This document shows, one piece after another, positions 4,696-12,664 of a stretch of DNA of 12,664 bases. Each line of letters begins with the position of its first letter. Within the stretch, counting starts at the first letter, position 1. A program made the translations under genes and the position numbers. The notes under the pieces were generated by a model, which saw only the letters and a program-made list of their open reading frames with translations, searched no databases and was not told the DNA's origin. This stretch comes from Polynucleobacter sp. UBA2650 (lineage in GTDB: Bacteria > Pseudomonadota > Gammaproteobacteria > Burkholderiales > Burkholderiaceae), in contig DENG01000084.1 of assembly GCA_002359975.1 (NCBI GenBank), forward strand, positions 6,466 to 19,129. Reading direction: 5' to 3'.

Positions 4696-7272
4696 ATGAA
4701 ACGCATGTTATTTAATGCAACGCAACAGGAAGAGTTGCGAGTCGCAATTGTTGATGGTCAGAAATTAATCGACATCGATATTGAATCCGCCGGACGCGAG
4801 CAGCGCAAAGGCAATATTTACAAAGGTGTCATTACCCGCATTGAGCCCTCTCTCGAGGCCTGCTTTGTGAACTATGGTGAAGAGCGCCATGGCTTCTTGC
4901 CATTTAAAGAGGTTGCGCGCACCTACTTTAAGGAAGGTATTGATGTCCGCAATGCGTCGATCAAAGATGCCTTGCGCGAAGGTCAAGAAATTATTGTTCA
5001 GGTAGAAAAGGAAGAGCGGGGCCAAAAAGGTGCTGCACTGACCTCTTTTGTCTCCCTAGCTGGTCGCTATCTCGTTCTAATGCCCAACAATCCCCGAGGA
5101 GGCGGAGTATCCCGTCGTATCGAGGGGGAGGATCGTCAAGAGCTGCGTGAGGCGATGGCACAGTTAGAGGTGCCTGATGGCATGAGCATTATTGCCAGAA
5201 CTGCAGGCATCGGTCGCGATGCCGTTGAATTGCAATGGGATCTGAACTATCTCATGCAGTTATGGAAAGCCATTGATGAAGCAGTCAAGGGAAACTCAGC
5301 GCCATTATTGATTTATCTTGAATCAAGCTTGGTAATTCGTGCAATCCGCGACTATTTCCAACCGGATATCGGTGAAATCCTGATTGATACCGATGATATC
5401 TATGAGCAAGCTCAGGCATTTATGTCGGTCGTGATGCCAGATAACTTACCGCGAGTTAAGCGCTATCAAGACGATGTGCCCCTGTTTTCTCGATTCCAGA
5501 TTGAGCATCAGATCGAGACCGCCTACTCCAGAACCGTCCCTCTACCATCTGGTGGAGCAATTGTTATCGATCACACTGAAGCCTTGGTATCGGTTGACGT
5601 CAACTCGGCGCGTGCAACACGTGGATCTGATATTGAAGAAACTGCTACTCGTACCAACCTTGAGGCTGCCGATGAGATCGCTAGACAAATGCGTCTTCGT
5701 GACCTAGGCGGTCTGATCGTGATTGATTTCATTGATATGGAATCAGCGAAGAGTCAACGAGATGTTGAAAATCGCTTACGCGACGCCCTTCGTCATGATC
5801 GTGCACGGGTTCAAACCGGCAAGATCTCCAAGTTTGGCTTGATGGAATTATCACGTCAGCGTTTGCGACCAGCCCTATCGGAAGCAAGTCATGTCACATG
5901 CCCACGGTGTAATGGCACAGGCCATATTCGTGATACAGAATCCTCTGCCCTTCAGGTATTGCGCATTATTCAAGAAGAGGCGATGAAAGAGAACACAGCT
6001 GCAATTCACTGTCAGGTTCCAGTCGATGTCGTTGCCTTCCTCTTAAATGAGAAACGTGCTGAGGTTATCAAGATTGAGTCTCGCTTTAAGGTTCATGTCT
6101 TAATGATTCCAAATAAGCATCTTGAGACGCCCCATTACAAATTAGAGCGCTTACGTCACGATGACCCCCGCCTAGATGAACAAAAGCTTAGCTATGTAAT
6201 GGTGGAAGAGTCTACGCGTGAGCTTGAGACCGACACTGTGATTGGTCGCAAGAATGAAGAAGTGCGCACACGTCCTGAGGCGGCCGTCAAGGGCATTACT
6301 CCCAGCCAGCCAGCGCCCATGGCAAGTGCTCGCCCCGCTCGCGAAAGCGCCTCTGCTAAAACAGGTGAGGCATCCTCTGGTGGAATCTTCGGATTCTTTA
6401 AAAAGATATTCTCTCCTGCTACCCCCGCCAAACCCGAAGAGGTCAAACCTAATGCTCGTCCAGAAGGTCGGGGACGTAACGGCGATCGCAATAATCGTAA
6501 TCGCGGTCGCAATCGTCAAGACAGAGCTGCGCGTAGCGATAATACGGATCGTCCAGAAAAAGCTGCAGATACTGGTGAGCCAAACCAGAATCGCCCACGT
6601 CAGGCAGGTCGGGGACGTAACCGCGGTGAGCGCAATCAACAGCAAGAGCGTAACGATCAAGCATCCCCCCAACAAACTAAGGGTCCAGCGCCTGACTTAA
6701 GCGATTCAGAAGTGAGTAACGAGGATCAGCGTCGTGGTCGTAATCGTCGTGGTCGCGGTCGTAACCGCGGTGAGCGATCTGAGCGCAATGACAGTCCCGC
6801 CCAAGAATTAAATAGCGGTATTCCGATGGGTCTAGGTGGTCGTTCTGCCTCAATGCCGCTATCGGATCTGACTCGCAGCTTTAGAGAGGGTTCTGCACCG
6901 CGTCGTTCAGGATCTAATCGCGGCCCCAGACCAGAACAAAGAGTACAAAGTGAGAGCGTCCCTACTCCAACATCTAGCGGCCAGAGCATTTCGGAGACTA
7001 GAGTTACAGCACCGATTATTGTTCCCGAACTACCCAAAGTTGCCTTCACGCCACTTGCTGAAGAACCGCTAAAAAATGTTATTCAGACTGCTGGAATGGT
7101 TTGGGTTGGTACCGATAGCAACAAACTCGCTGAAGTACAAAACCAGATTCAGTCTGAGAGCCCTGCGCCTAGAGCACAACGTGAGCCAAAGCCACCTACC
7201 AATCTCCCTGCAGGGCCTATGGTTCTTGTGGAAACGGGTGGCCAAGAAAAAACCATTGATAAAAATGGTTAG
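4696..7272 (+). CDS. rne: Ribonuclease E
   Basis: This 858-residue endoribonuclease drives mRNA decay and rRNA/tRNA processing. The N-terminus, [21 protein letters not shown], is nearly identical to E. coli RNase E and fixes the start. An S1 domain (about 37-120) is followed by the 5'-sensor region with ARTAGIGR (167-174). The DNase I-like catalytic part has Asp301 in [12 protein letters not shown] and Asp344 in IVIDFIDM. The zinc-link CPRC (402-405) joins protomers. The C-terminal half (about 510-858) is disordered and rich in Arg, Asn, Gly and Glu. It carries an amphipathic [12 protein letters not shown] (562-573) that may bind the membrane, then RG/RN-rich RNA-binding tracts, and a tail with [12 protein letters not shown] and GPMVLVETG. 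The tail seems conserved in betaproteobacteria from memory. The protein is shorter than the 1061-residue E. coli enzyme, the difference being in the variable scaffold half. Confidence 0.98.
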   Translation: MKRMLFNATQQEELRVAIVDGQKLIDIDIESAGREQRKGNIYKGVITRIEPSLEACFVNYGEERHGFLPFKEVARTYFKEGIDVRNASIKDALREGQEIIVQVEKEERGQKGAALTSFVSLAGRYLVLMPNNPRGGGVSRRIEGEDRQELREAMAQLEVPDGMSIIARTAGIGRDAVELQWDLNYLMQLWKAIDEAVKGNSAPLLIYLESSLVIRAIRDYFQPDIGEILIDTDDIYEQAQAFMSVVMPDNLPRVKRYQDDVPLFSRFQIEHQIETAYSRTVPLPSGGAIVIDHTEALVSVDVNSARATRGSDIEETATRTNLEAADEIARQMRLRDLGGLIVIDFIDMESAKSQRDVENRLRDALRHDRARVQTGKISKFGLMELSRQRLRPALSEASHVTCPRCNGTGHIRDTESSALQVLRIIQEEAMKENTAAIHCQVPVDVVAFLLNEKRAEVIKIESRFKVHVLMIPNKHLETPHYKLERLRHDDPRLDEQKLSYVMVEESTRELETDTVIGRKNEEVRTRPEAAVKGITPSQPAPMASARPARESASAKTGEASSGGIFGFFKKIFSPATPAKPEEVKPNARPEGRGRNGDRNNRNRGRNRQDRAARSDNTDRPEKAADTGEPNQNRPRQAGRGRNRGERNQQQERNDQASPQQTKGPAPDLSDSEVSNEDQRRGRNRRGRGRNRGERSERNDSPAQELNSGIPMGLGGRSASMPLSDLTRSFREGSAPRRSGSNRGPRPEQRVQSESVPTPTSSGQSISETRVTAPIIVPELPKVAFTPLAEEPLKNVIQTAGMVWVGTDSNKLAEVQNQIQSESPAPRAQREPKPPTNLPAGPMVLVETGGQEKTIDKNG
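6466..6776 (+). repeat. Repeated GC-rich units encoding the RNase E Arg/Asn/Gly tracts
   Basis: Within rne, GGTCGGGGACGTAAC occurs at 6466-6480 and again at 6607-6621. GTAACCGCGGTGAGCG occurs at 6617-6632 and again at 6761-6776. Related GGTCGTAATCG and GGTCGCGG units fill between them. They encode GRGRN and GRNRGER motifs. Identity at the DNA level, with identical codons, suggests recent internal duplication or slippage rather than protein selection alone. Confidence 0.7.
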
Positions 7273-7316
7273 AGCTTCCGTACGCCTAAGATAGACTTTT
7301 GAAGCCATAATGCATC

Positions 7317-8432
7317 ATGGTTGAACGCGTAATCCCCATTCGCAAAGAGACTCGAGAGGGTCCTTTGCCATTGATTCCTGAGACTCTTTCTGAGGCTCAT
7401 GGTCGAACCTTGGATCTACGACATAGACCTTTGCGAGACTTACGCATATCCGTGACCGATCGGTGCAACTTTCGTTGTACCTATTGCATGCCTAAAGAGG
7501 TTTTTGATCAAAACTATCCGTACCTAGCTCAACAAGAATTGTTGAGCTTTGAAGAAATTTATCGCTTAGCTCATATTTTCGCCACACTGGGTGTTGAGAA
7601 AATTCGCTTGACTGGTGGCGAGCCTCTTCTGCGTAAAGATATTGAAAAACTCATTACCATGTTGTCCGAGATCAAAACACCCAAGGGTCAATCTCTTGAT
7701 CTAACACTCACAACAAATGGCAGTCTTTTGCAAAAAAAGTCGGCGCAGTTAAAGACGGCTGGCTTACAACGCATTACCGTGAGTCTTGATGCAATCGACG
7801 ATGCCATTTTCAAAAAAATGAATGATGTTGACTATCCCGTTTCCGATGTCTTAAATGGAATTGAAGCGGCTAAGAACGCTGGTTTTACCGGAATTAAAGT
7901 CAATATGGTTGTTAAAAAAGGTACGAATGAGCAAGAGATTTTGCCAATGGCAAAACACTTTCGTAATAGCGGGGTTACCTTACGATTTATCGAGTTTATG
8001 GATGTTGGTAGTTCAAATGGTTGGAACTTGGCTGAGGTGCTTCCCTCGGCAGATGTCATTGCAATGATTCATGAGCATTTTCCACTTGAGCAAGTTGATC
8101 CCAATTACTCTGGGGAAGTAGCTCAGCGTTGGCGCTATCAGGATGGCTCTGGTGAAATTGGTGTGATCTCGAGCGTGACCCAAACCTTTTGCCACGAATG
8201 TACTCGCGCACGTCTATCTACCGATGGCCAACTATTTTTATGTTTATTTGCGACGCAAGGGTTTGACTTCAAAACACTTCTGCGTTCTGGAAAAAGTGAC
8301 CTAGAAATTGCGAATGCAGTGATGCATACCTGGTCCTCCAGAGAGGATCGCTACTCTGAACTAAGACACCTCAATACCCAAGATCCGAAACGAGCTGATC
8401 GTAAAGTTGAAATGTCTTATATCGGCGGCTAA
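7317..8432 (+). CDS. moaA: GTP 3',8-cyclase MoaA
   Basis: This 371-residue radical SAM enzyme starts molybdenum-cofactor synthesis by converting GTP to 3',8-cyclo-7,8-dihydro-GTP, which MoaC turns into cyclic pyranopterin phosphate. The SAM-binding cluster motif CxxxCxxC is CNFRCTYC (Cys50, Cys54, Cys57). The glycine-rich SAM contact is [10 protein letters not shown] (97-106). The second [4Fe-4S] cluster, which contacts the substrate, has Cys292, Cys295 and Cys309 in [19 protein letters not shown]. The C-terminus ends in SYIGG with the conserved Gly-Gly needed for activity. The N-terminal 35 residues before [15 protein letters not shown] form a short extension of a kind I recall from betaproteobacteria. 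The gene begins 44 bp after rne without a visible terminator, so read-through from rne is possible. No moaC, moaD or moaE is in the window. Confidence 0.97.
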   Translation: MVERVIPIRKETREGPLPLIPETLSEAHGRTLDLRHRPLRDLRISVTDRCNFRCTYCMPKEVFDQNYPYLAQQELLSFEEIYRLAHIFATLGVEKIRLTGGEPLLRKDIEKLITMLSEIKTPKGQSLDLTLTTNGSLLQKKSAQLKTAGLQRITVSLDAIDDAIFKKMNDVDYPVSDVLNGIEAAKNAGFTGIKVNMVVKKGTNEQEILPMAKHFRNSGVTLRFIEFMDVGSSNGWNLAEVLPSADVIAMIHEHFPLEQVDPNYSGEVAQRWRYQDGSGEIGVISSVTQTFCHECTRARLSTDGQLFLCLFATQGFDFKTLLRSGKSDLEIANAVMHTWSSREDRYSELRHLNTQDPKRADRKVEMSYIGG

Positions 8433-8436
8433 TTCA

Positions 8437-9054
8437 ATGGGATCAATTGCGGTATCCGATATCACTGGTCTTGTCTTAGCAGGTGGTCGCGCTCAACGAA
8501 TGGGCGGTATTGATAAAGGCTTGATTCCGTTTAAAGGATTGCCTTTAATCGAGTCTGCTCTCGAAAGACTCAAACCCCAAGTGAATACGATACTGATCAA
8601 TGCCAATCGCAACCATTCAATCTACTCATCGTATGGTTATCCTGTTTTAGCAGATGAGGACGATAGTTTTTCAGGCCCCCTAGCTGGGTTTGTGGCAGGA
8701 CTCAAGGCTTGCAAAACCCCCTATTTAATGACCGTACCCTGTGATTCCCCACTCTTCCCTCTTGATCTTGCCAAGCAACTGGCGATTACTCTTGAGGCAG
8801 AGCAGTCAAAGATTGGATATGCATCTAGCAAAGACATGGCCGGTAAGGTATGGGCACAACCGGTCTTTTGTTTGATGCGTAGAGATCTACTGGATTCCTT
8901 AACAAGCTTCTTAGCGAGTGGTGAACGAAAAATAGACCGTTGGTTTGCTCAAGAAAATGCAGCATCCACACTATTTGCTGATGACGTTGTATTTGCAAAT
9001 GCCAATACTCCCGAAGAATTAGCACAGCTGGAATCATTTACACATTCGCATTGA
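8437..9054 (+). CDS. mobA: Molybdenum cofactor guanylyltransferase MobA
   Basis: This 205-residue cytoplasmic enzyme transfers GMP from GTP to Mo-molybdopterin, making the MGD form used by DMSO-reductase-family enzymes such as nitrate reductase and formate dehydrogenase. The nucleotide-binding signature is LVLAGGRAQRMGGIDKGL (12-29), with Lys27 expected to contact GTP. DEDDSFSGPLAG (73-84) and PCDSPLFP (101-108, metal-binding Asp103) are the other family motifs. I start at ATG 8437, four bases after the moaA stop and about nine residues before the signature. A TTG at 8407 is in frame but lies inside moaA. Its stop overlaps the moeA ATG by one base. Presence of mobA implies that the cell uses a guanine-dinucleotide molybdoenzyme. 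Confidence 0.95.
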   Translation: MGSIAVSDITGLVLAGGRAQRMGGIDKGLIPFKGLPLIESALERLKPQVNTILINANRNHSIYSSYGYPVLADEDDSFSGPLAGFVAGLKACKTPYLMTVPCDSPLFPLDLAKQLAITLEAEQSKIGYASSKDMAGKVWAQPVFCLMRRDLLDSLTSFLASGERKIDRWFAQENAASTLFADDVVFANANTPEELAQLESFTHSH

Positions 9055-10358
9055 TGAATAAACCAGTAAACGCCAATCAAGAGTTTCAGTCTGATTTTTT
9101 ATCAGTTACCGAGGCACGGACCGCCATCTCCGCTGTCATCCATTCGATTCAAGCGCAAGCTAGACTTCATGAGGCCATAGAAAGCCTCCCTCTAAAAGAG
9201 TGTTTAGGTCGCATTTTGGCAAGTGATGTGTTATCCCCTATCAATGTTCCTGCAAACGATAACTCAGCGATGGATGGGTTTGCATTCAATGGTAAAGAGC
9301 TTGATGCAGCGCAAGACCCTGTCAATTTACGCATCGCGGGTGCGATTTACGCAGGTCAAACCCATTCCCCGTCTATTCAAATGGGTGAATGCATTAAGGT
9401 GATGACTGGCGCAATGATGCCCCCGAATTGCGATACCGTAATTCCTCAGGAGTTTACGAAGTCAAGCGAGGAGGGATCAATCACCTTTGCTAAAGATACT
9501 GTTCGTGCGGGCGATAATCGTCGTTTATGCGGTGAGGACTTACAAGCGGGTAAGCCTGCAATCCAGCGTGGGCGGATACTAAAAGCATCCGATATTGGTT
9601 TAGCGGCCTCATTAGGAATCGCCAAGCTTGAGGTTTATCAACGGATTAAAGTTGCTATTCTCTCGTCGGGTGATGAGCTCTGCAGTATTGGTGTCCCGTT
9701 ACAGCCTGGCAAAATTTACGATAGTAATCGTTTTAGTCTTCATGCCTGCCTTAGTAAGCTTGGCTTTGAAATCATTGACTGCGGGATCGTCCGCGATACC
9801 CCCGATGATCTTCGTCAAGCATTTATGCAAGCAGCACAGAAAGCGGACGTAATTATCTCCTCAGGCGGAGTATCTGTTGGAGAGGCTGACTTCACCAAAC
9901 AAATTATGGAAGAGTTGGGGCAAGTAGGATTTTGGAAAATTGCAATGCGTCCAGGCAGACCAATGGCTTTTGGTAGCCTAAAGCCGGTTTCGCCAAAGAC
10001 AGCTCCCACCGTATTTTTTGGTTTACCAGGGAACCCCGTAGCGGTGATGGTTACCTTTTACCAATTTGTGCGTAATGCACTATTACAGTTAAATGGCGCC
10101 CTTAACCCTGAAATCCCGCTCGTATCAATCCAATCTGCCGAGGCTATTCGGAAAAAGTCGGGTCGTACAGAGTTCCAACGCGGGATTTTGTTTCGGGATC
10201 CAGAAGGTAGGTTGTTAGTCAAATCGACTGGTAGTCAGGGTGCGGGCATTCTGCGCTCGATGAGCGAAGCAGATTGCTTCATGATTCTTCATCACCATCA
10301 AGGCAATATTGCCCCCGGAGACTGGGTGGATGTAGAGATTTTTGATGGACTGCTTTAA
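9054..10358 (+). CDS. moeA: Molybdopterin molybdenumtransferase MoeA
   Basis: This 434-residue enzyme inserts molybdate into adenylylated molybdopterin to give active Mo-cofactor. Motifs appear in order: NDNSAMDGFAF (68-78, Asp74 equivalent to the E. coli active-site Asp59), VMTGAMMPPNCDTVIPQE (116-133), ILSSGDEL (202-209), ISSGGVSVGEADF (268-280), MRPGRPMAFG (298-307) and FGLPGNPVAVMVTF (322-335), ending with the small beta-barrel domain IV. Length is slightly above the 411 residues of E. coli MoeA, mostly from the N-terminal lead. I use ATG 9054, whose A is shared with the mobA TGA, rather than the adjoining TTG at 9051; this implies translational coupling. It follows mobA and precedes a small membrane-protein gene by 12 bp. 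Confidence 0.97.
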   Translation: MNKPVNANQEFQSDFLSVTEARTAISAVIHSIQAQARLHEAIESLPLKECLGRILASDVLSPINVPANDNSAMDGFAFNGKELDAAQDPVNLRIAGAIYAGQTHSPSIQMGECIKVMTGAMMPPNCDTVIPQEFTKSSEEGSITFAKDTVRAGDNRRLCGEDLQAGKPAIQRGRILKASDIGLAASLGIAKLEVYQRIKVAILSSGDELCSIGVPLQPGKIYDSNRFSLHACLSKLGFEIIDCGIVRDTPDDLRQAFMQAAQKADVIISSGGVSVGEADFTKQIMEELGQVGFWKIAMRPGRPMAFGSLKPVSPKTAPTVFFGLPGNPVAVMVTFYQFVRNALLQLNGALNPEIPLVSIQSAEAIRKKSGRTEFQRGILFRDPEGRLLVKSTGSQGAGILRSMSEADCFMILHHHQGNIAPGDWVDVEIFDGLL

Positions 10359-10370
10359 GATTGCAGGATC

Positions 10371-10667
10371 ATGAAATTCACTAAAAAAGAAATTGTCTTC
10401 TTAGACCCAATGCATACCGCCAAAACTCTTGTTTTGGTCTACCTATGCTTCTCCGTACCCATCGTTTTATTAGCCCTTTTTGTAGCCTTTATTCGAGATG
10501 GCTCGATGCCCGGGTTTACTGTGATCTCAGCACTTATTTTGAACGCTGTTCTGGGCTTTGGACTTCTTTGGATCGCATGTAAAGTCTACAACTGGGTTGC
10601 CCAAAAATTTGGGGGTATTGAGTTAGCCCTTAAAGAACTATCTGAAGAGACTGACGATATCCAGTAA
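10371..10667 (+). CDS. Small membrane protein of unknown function, two TM segments
   Basis: This 98-residue protein is not one I can assign to a named family. It has a short basic N-terminus (MKFTKKEI), then two hydrophobic helices at about 17-42 (through LVYLCFSVPIVLLALFVAFI) and 48-73 (through VISALILNAVLGFGLLWIAC). An acidic, soluble tail with KFGGIELALKELSEE follows. The VYNWVAQKFGGIEL segment after helix two resembles the end of small DUF3566-like membrane proteins, in which a YN...GG motif leaves the membrane, but that is only a resemblance. It starts 12 bp after moeA with AGGA at 10365-10368, and so is probably co-transcribed with the molybdenum-cofactor genes. Nothing in the sequence shows a molybdenum role. 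Only 16 bp separate it from the convergent dehydrogenase gene. Confidence 0.85.
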   Translation: MKFTKKEIVFLDPMHTAKTLVLVYLCFSVPIVLLALFVAFIRDGSMPGFTVISALILNAVLGFGLLWIACKVYNWVAQKFGGIELALKELSEETDDIQ

Positions 10668-10683
10668 GGTATTTTTGTGTACC

Positions 10684-11670
10684 CTATTTCTTCCAGAGCT
10701 CGGTATTAATTAAACTGGGTGGCTTCTCACCCGCTAATGCTGCTCGCAAATTACGAACTGCTAAGTTAATCATTGCGCGCCGAGTCTTCTCAGTGGCACT
10801 CGCAATATGTGGGGCTAGTACCACATTGCTTAACTTCAAGAGCTCAGGATGAACCTTCGGCTCTCCCTCGTATACATCTAAGCCAGCAGCAAAGATTTTT
10901 TTTGCCTTCAGGGCTTCTGCCAGAGCGGCATCATCCACAATACCGCCGCGCGCAATATTAACAAGCGTTGCTGTGGATTTCATCAACGCAATTTCTTTTG
11001 CGCCAATCAGATGATGGCTTTCTGCAGAATAGGGGACAACTAAAACCACATGGTCTGCTTCGCGTAATAAGGTCTCTTTATCAACGTAACGAGCTCCACA
11101 GGCTTTCTCATCGGACTCACTTAGGCGCTTACGATTGTGATAGATCACATTCATACCAAAACCAAGTCCACGCTTCGCAATTCCTTGTCCAATTCTGCCC
11201 ATACCAATAATGCCAAGGGTGGTGTGATGCAAATCCATCCCCAATGGGTTGTATACGATGGACATCTTGTCCCACTGGCCATTACGAATCCAATGCTCAG
11301 ACTCCGTGATACGTCTAGCAGCAGCCATCATCAACGCAAAGCCAAAGTCTGCCGTACTATCCGTTAAAACATCTGGGGTATTCGTTGCCATCACCCCAGC
11401 TGTGGTCATTGCTGGCACATCAAAATTGTTATAACCCACCGAGATATTGGCCACAATTTTTAGATTCTTTGCATCCGCCAGGGCATTTTGATCGATTCGC
11501 TCACTTCCGAATACCAGTGCGCCCGCAACTTGTGCAAGCTCTTTGCGTAAGTTATCTGGGGAGAAGACCTCATCGGCCTGATTGGACTTCACCTCAAAGC
11601 TCTCCTCTAAGCTTGCTAAGGCATCTGGAAAAATAGCTCTGGCGACAAGAATTCGTGGTTTAGTGGACAT
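10684..11670 (-). CDS. D-2-hydroxyacid dehydrogenase (glyoxylate/hydroxypyruvate reductase type)
   Basis: This 328-residue cytoplasmic NAD(P)-dependent dehydrogenase is of the D-isomer 2-hydroxyacid family. The substrate-binding loop is NISVGYNNFD (75-84). The Rossmann motif is GMGRIG (156-161). The catalytic triad is Arg241 (NIARGG), Glu270 (DVYEGEP) and His288 (APHIAS). After the second beta strand comes HNRKRLS (178-184); the Asn-Arg-Lys-Arg in place of an acidic residue suggests NADPH preference. With the length this points to the GhrB/glyoxylate reductase group, although 2-ketogluconate and related acids are possible substrates. I start at ATG 11668-11670 (MSTKPRILVAR) because the beta strand begins six residues later. 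The in-frame ATG at 11709 would add 13 unrelated residues. No good Shine-Dalgarno sequence is seen. It is divergent from fdxA and convergent with the small membrane-protein gene. Confidence 0.9.
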   Translation of the reverse strand: MSTKPRILVARAIFPDALASLEESFEVKSNQADEVFSPDNLRKELAQVAGALVFGSERIDQNALADAKNLKIVANISVGYNNFDVPAMTTAGVMATNTPDVLTDSTADFGFALMMAAARRITESEHWIRNGQWDKMSIVYNPLGMDLHHTTLGIIGMGRIGQGIAKRGLGFGMNVIYHNRKRLSESDEKACGARYVDKETLLREADHVVLVVPYSAESHHLIGAKEIALMKSTATLVNIARGGIVDDAALAEALKAKKIFAAGLDVYEGEPKVHPELLKLSNVVLAPHIASATEKTRRAMINLAVRNLRAALAGEKPPSLINTELWKK

Positions 11671-11722
11671 AGGATTCAATAGAAAATGAGGTAAAAGGCT
11701 CGGAAGCAAAACTTTACACCAT

Positions 11723-11752
11723 TTGGGCTAAAATCAATTCAGAGGCAATAAT
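11723..11752 (+). promoter_or_regulatory. Candidate fdxA promoter
   Basis: TTGGGC (11723-11728) and AATAAT (11747-11752, five of six -10 matches) are 18 bp apart. Transcription would begin near 11759, giving a leader of about 45 nt before fdxA. The -35 is poor. The 133-bp divergent gap must also hold the promoter of the dehydrogenase gene, which I cannot locate with confidence. Confidence 0.25.
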
Positions 11753-11803
11753 CTGTTGTATTGCTTGGTTTATATCCTTAAACAATCGTCGTAGAGCCAA
11801 ATC

Positions 11804-12127
11804 ATGACTTACGTTGTTACTGAATCTTGTATCCGTTGTAAATACACCGATTGCGTGGACGTCTGTCCAGTTGACTGTTTTCGTGAGGGGCCCAACTTCC
11901 TAACAATCGATCCTAATGAATGCATCGATTGTGCAGTTTGCGTCCCAGAGTGTCCTGTCAATGCAATTTATGCAGAGGACGATGTGCCTGGTGACCAGCA
12001 ACAATTTATCAAAATGAATTTGGAGCTTGCCAAACAGTGGCCATCCATCACCAAATCAAAGGCTCCACTGCCAGATGCAGATGATTGGAAGGATGTAAAG
12101 AGCAAGCTTGAGCATCTCGAAAAATAA
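11804..12127 (+). CDS. fdxA: 7Fe ferredoxin FdxA
   Basis: This 107-residue seven-iron ferredoxin carries electrons via one [3Fe-4S] and one [4Fe-4S] cluster and is closely similar to Azotobacter vinelandii ferredoxin I. Cys9, Cys17 and Cys50 match the 3Fe ligands, and Cys21, Cys40, Cys43 and Cys46 match the 4Fe ligands. Cys12 and Cys25 are the additional conserved cysteines. Signature segments are [17 protein letters not shown] (9-25) and [16 protein letters not shown] (40-55). The C-terminal extension with LPDADDW and KLEHLEK is typical of the family and wraps the cluster domain. Length is full. The start fits the family N-terminus (MTYVVTESC). The physiological partner is unknown, and related ferredoxins have been linked to redox stress. 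It is followed after 34 bp by thyA on the same strand. Confidence 0.97.
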   Translation: MTYVVTESCIRCKYTDCVDVCPVDCFREGPNFLTIDPNECIDCAVCVPECPVNAIYAEDDVPGDQQQFIKMNLELAKQWPSITKSKAPLPDADDWKDVKSKLEHLEK

Positions 12128-12161
12128 TCCTCGCCAACGCTCCATTCACTGAGCCTTTTCT

Positions 12162-12664
12162 ATGCGCCAATTTCATGACTTAATGCGCCATGTCCTTGAT
12201 CATGGGGCAAAGAAATCAGATCGTACTGGTACGGGCACTTTATCGGTCTTTGGTCATCAAATGCGCTTTGATTTATCAGAAGGTTTTCCTCTGGTCACCA
12301 CGAAGAAACTTCACCTCAAATCCATTGTGTATGAACTCCTTTGGTTTCTAAGTGGTAATACTAATAATCAATGGCTCAAGGAACGCGGAGTCTCTATCTG
12401 GGATGAATGGGCGGCACCTGATGGTGATCTTGGCCCGGTCTATGGCTACCAATGGCGCTCTTGGCCAGCACCGAATGGGCAACATATTGACCAGATCAAG
12501 GAGATTATTCAGACCATTAAAACCAATCCCGACTCACGACGCATTATTGTGTCGGCCTGGAACGTGGCAGATATCCCCAAGATGGCGCTAGCGCCCTGCC
12601 ACGCCTTCTTCCAGTTTTATGTGGCCGATGGTAAGTTATCGTGTCAACTCTATCAGCGCAGCGC
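12162..12664 (+). CDS. thyA: Thymidylate synthase ThyA, 5' part (cut by window end)
   Basis: The frame starting at ATG 12162 is open to the window end, giving 167 codons of an enzyme usually near 264 residues. ThyA methylates dUMP to dTMP using 5,10-methylene-tetrahydrofolate and releases dihydrofolate. Visible hallmarks match E. coli numbering exactly: Arg21 in [22 protein letters not shown] (54-68), IWDEW (79-83), [11 protein letters not shown] (89-99), [10 protein letters not shown] (125-134, with phosphate-binding Arg126 and Arg127), and the nucleophile Cys146 in [12 protein letters not shown]. No frameshift or missing key residue occurs in the part seen. The 34-bp gap after fdxA has no clear terminator, so the two may share a transcript. 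A dihydrofolate reductase gene often follows thyA but lies outside the window if present. Confidence 0.98.
   Translation, partial: MRQFHDLMRHVLDHGAKKSDRTGTGTLSVFGHQMRFDLSEGFPLVTTKKLHLKSIVYELLWFLSGNTNNQWLKERGVSIWDEWAAPDGDLGPVYGYQWRSWPAPNGQHIDQIKEIIQTIKTNPDSRRIIVSAWNVADIPKMALAPCHAFFQFYVADGKLSCQLYQRS

Noticed and set aside
4614..4715. 33-codon frame starting at ATG 4614 and overlapping the rne start
   Set aside because: It has no Shine-Dalgarno sequence and no recognisable protein pattern, so it is probably chance.
6172..6675. Long minus-strand frames opposite the RNase E C-terminal region
   Set aside because: They are complements of the repetitive Arg/Gly-rich coding tract, with low-complexity translations (Thr/Ile/Ala or Pro/Arg-rich) and no family features.
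8407..8436. TTG start extending mobA ten residues into moaA
   Set aside because: The ATG at 8437 lies just after the moaA stop and at the usual distance from the MobA signature.
10668..10683. GGTA...TACC inverted repeat filling the 16-bp gap between the convergent membrane-protein and dehydrogenase genes
   Set aside because: The stem is only 4 bp with an 8-nt loop, too weak to call a terminator.

Overview
The window looks like a chromosomal housekeeping segment of a betaproteobacterium in the order Burkholderiales, most likely a Polynucleobacter-like organism. The basis is the close resemblance of the proteins to that group, the moderate GC content with tight gene packing, and the gene order yceF / RsmI-like / sppA / gph / rluC / rne / moaA / mobA / moeA. 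I recall this order as typical of Burkholderiaceae but could not check it here. I see no prophage, insertion sequence, CRISPR array, rRNA or tRNA.

Layout. Positions 1-131 hold the 5' end of a minus-strand gene that is probably a YceD/DUF177 protein. It is divergent from a two-gene plus-strand unit (yceF, 205-792, and an RsmI-like SAM methyltransferase, 785-1570). A perfect 16-bp palindrome lies in the divergent gap. A minus-strand operon, rluC > gph > sppA, runs toward it from 4292 down to 1567. sppA and the methyltransferase converge and share their last 4 bp. rluC is divergent from rne across about 400 bp that carries a long, hairpin-rich rne leader. rne (4696-7272) is followed on the same strand by the molybdenum-cofactor genes moaA, mobA and moeA and a small membrane protein, all almost end to end (7317-10667). 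A minus-strand 2-hydroxyacid dehydrogenase (10684-11670) converges on that unit. It is divergent from fdxA (11804-12127), which is followed by thyA, cut off by the window end.

How the genes work together. RNase E and RluC act on RNA: bulk mRNA turnover and rRNA processing, and 23S rRNA pseudouridylation. MoaA makes the first pterin intermediate of molybdenum cofactor, MoeA inserts molybdate, and MobA attaches GMP. YceF removes modified nucleotides, Gph clears 2-phosphoglycolate, and the hydroxyacid dehydrogenase reduces glyoxylate or hydroxypyruvate. SppA degrades peptides at the inner membrane. FdxA is a 7Fe electron carrier, and ThyA makes dTMP.

The most interesting part is not a protein but the rne 5' leader. 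It holds a perfect TATAAT, at least five short hairpins, and a 20-codon upstream reading frame. That frame's Shine-Dalgarno sequence is folded into one hairpin and its stop codon sits in the loop of the next. Autoregulation of rne through its leader is known in enterobacteria; a translated uORF there would be new as far as I know. No wholly novel protein system is evident.
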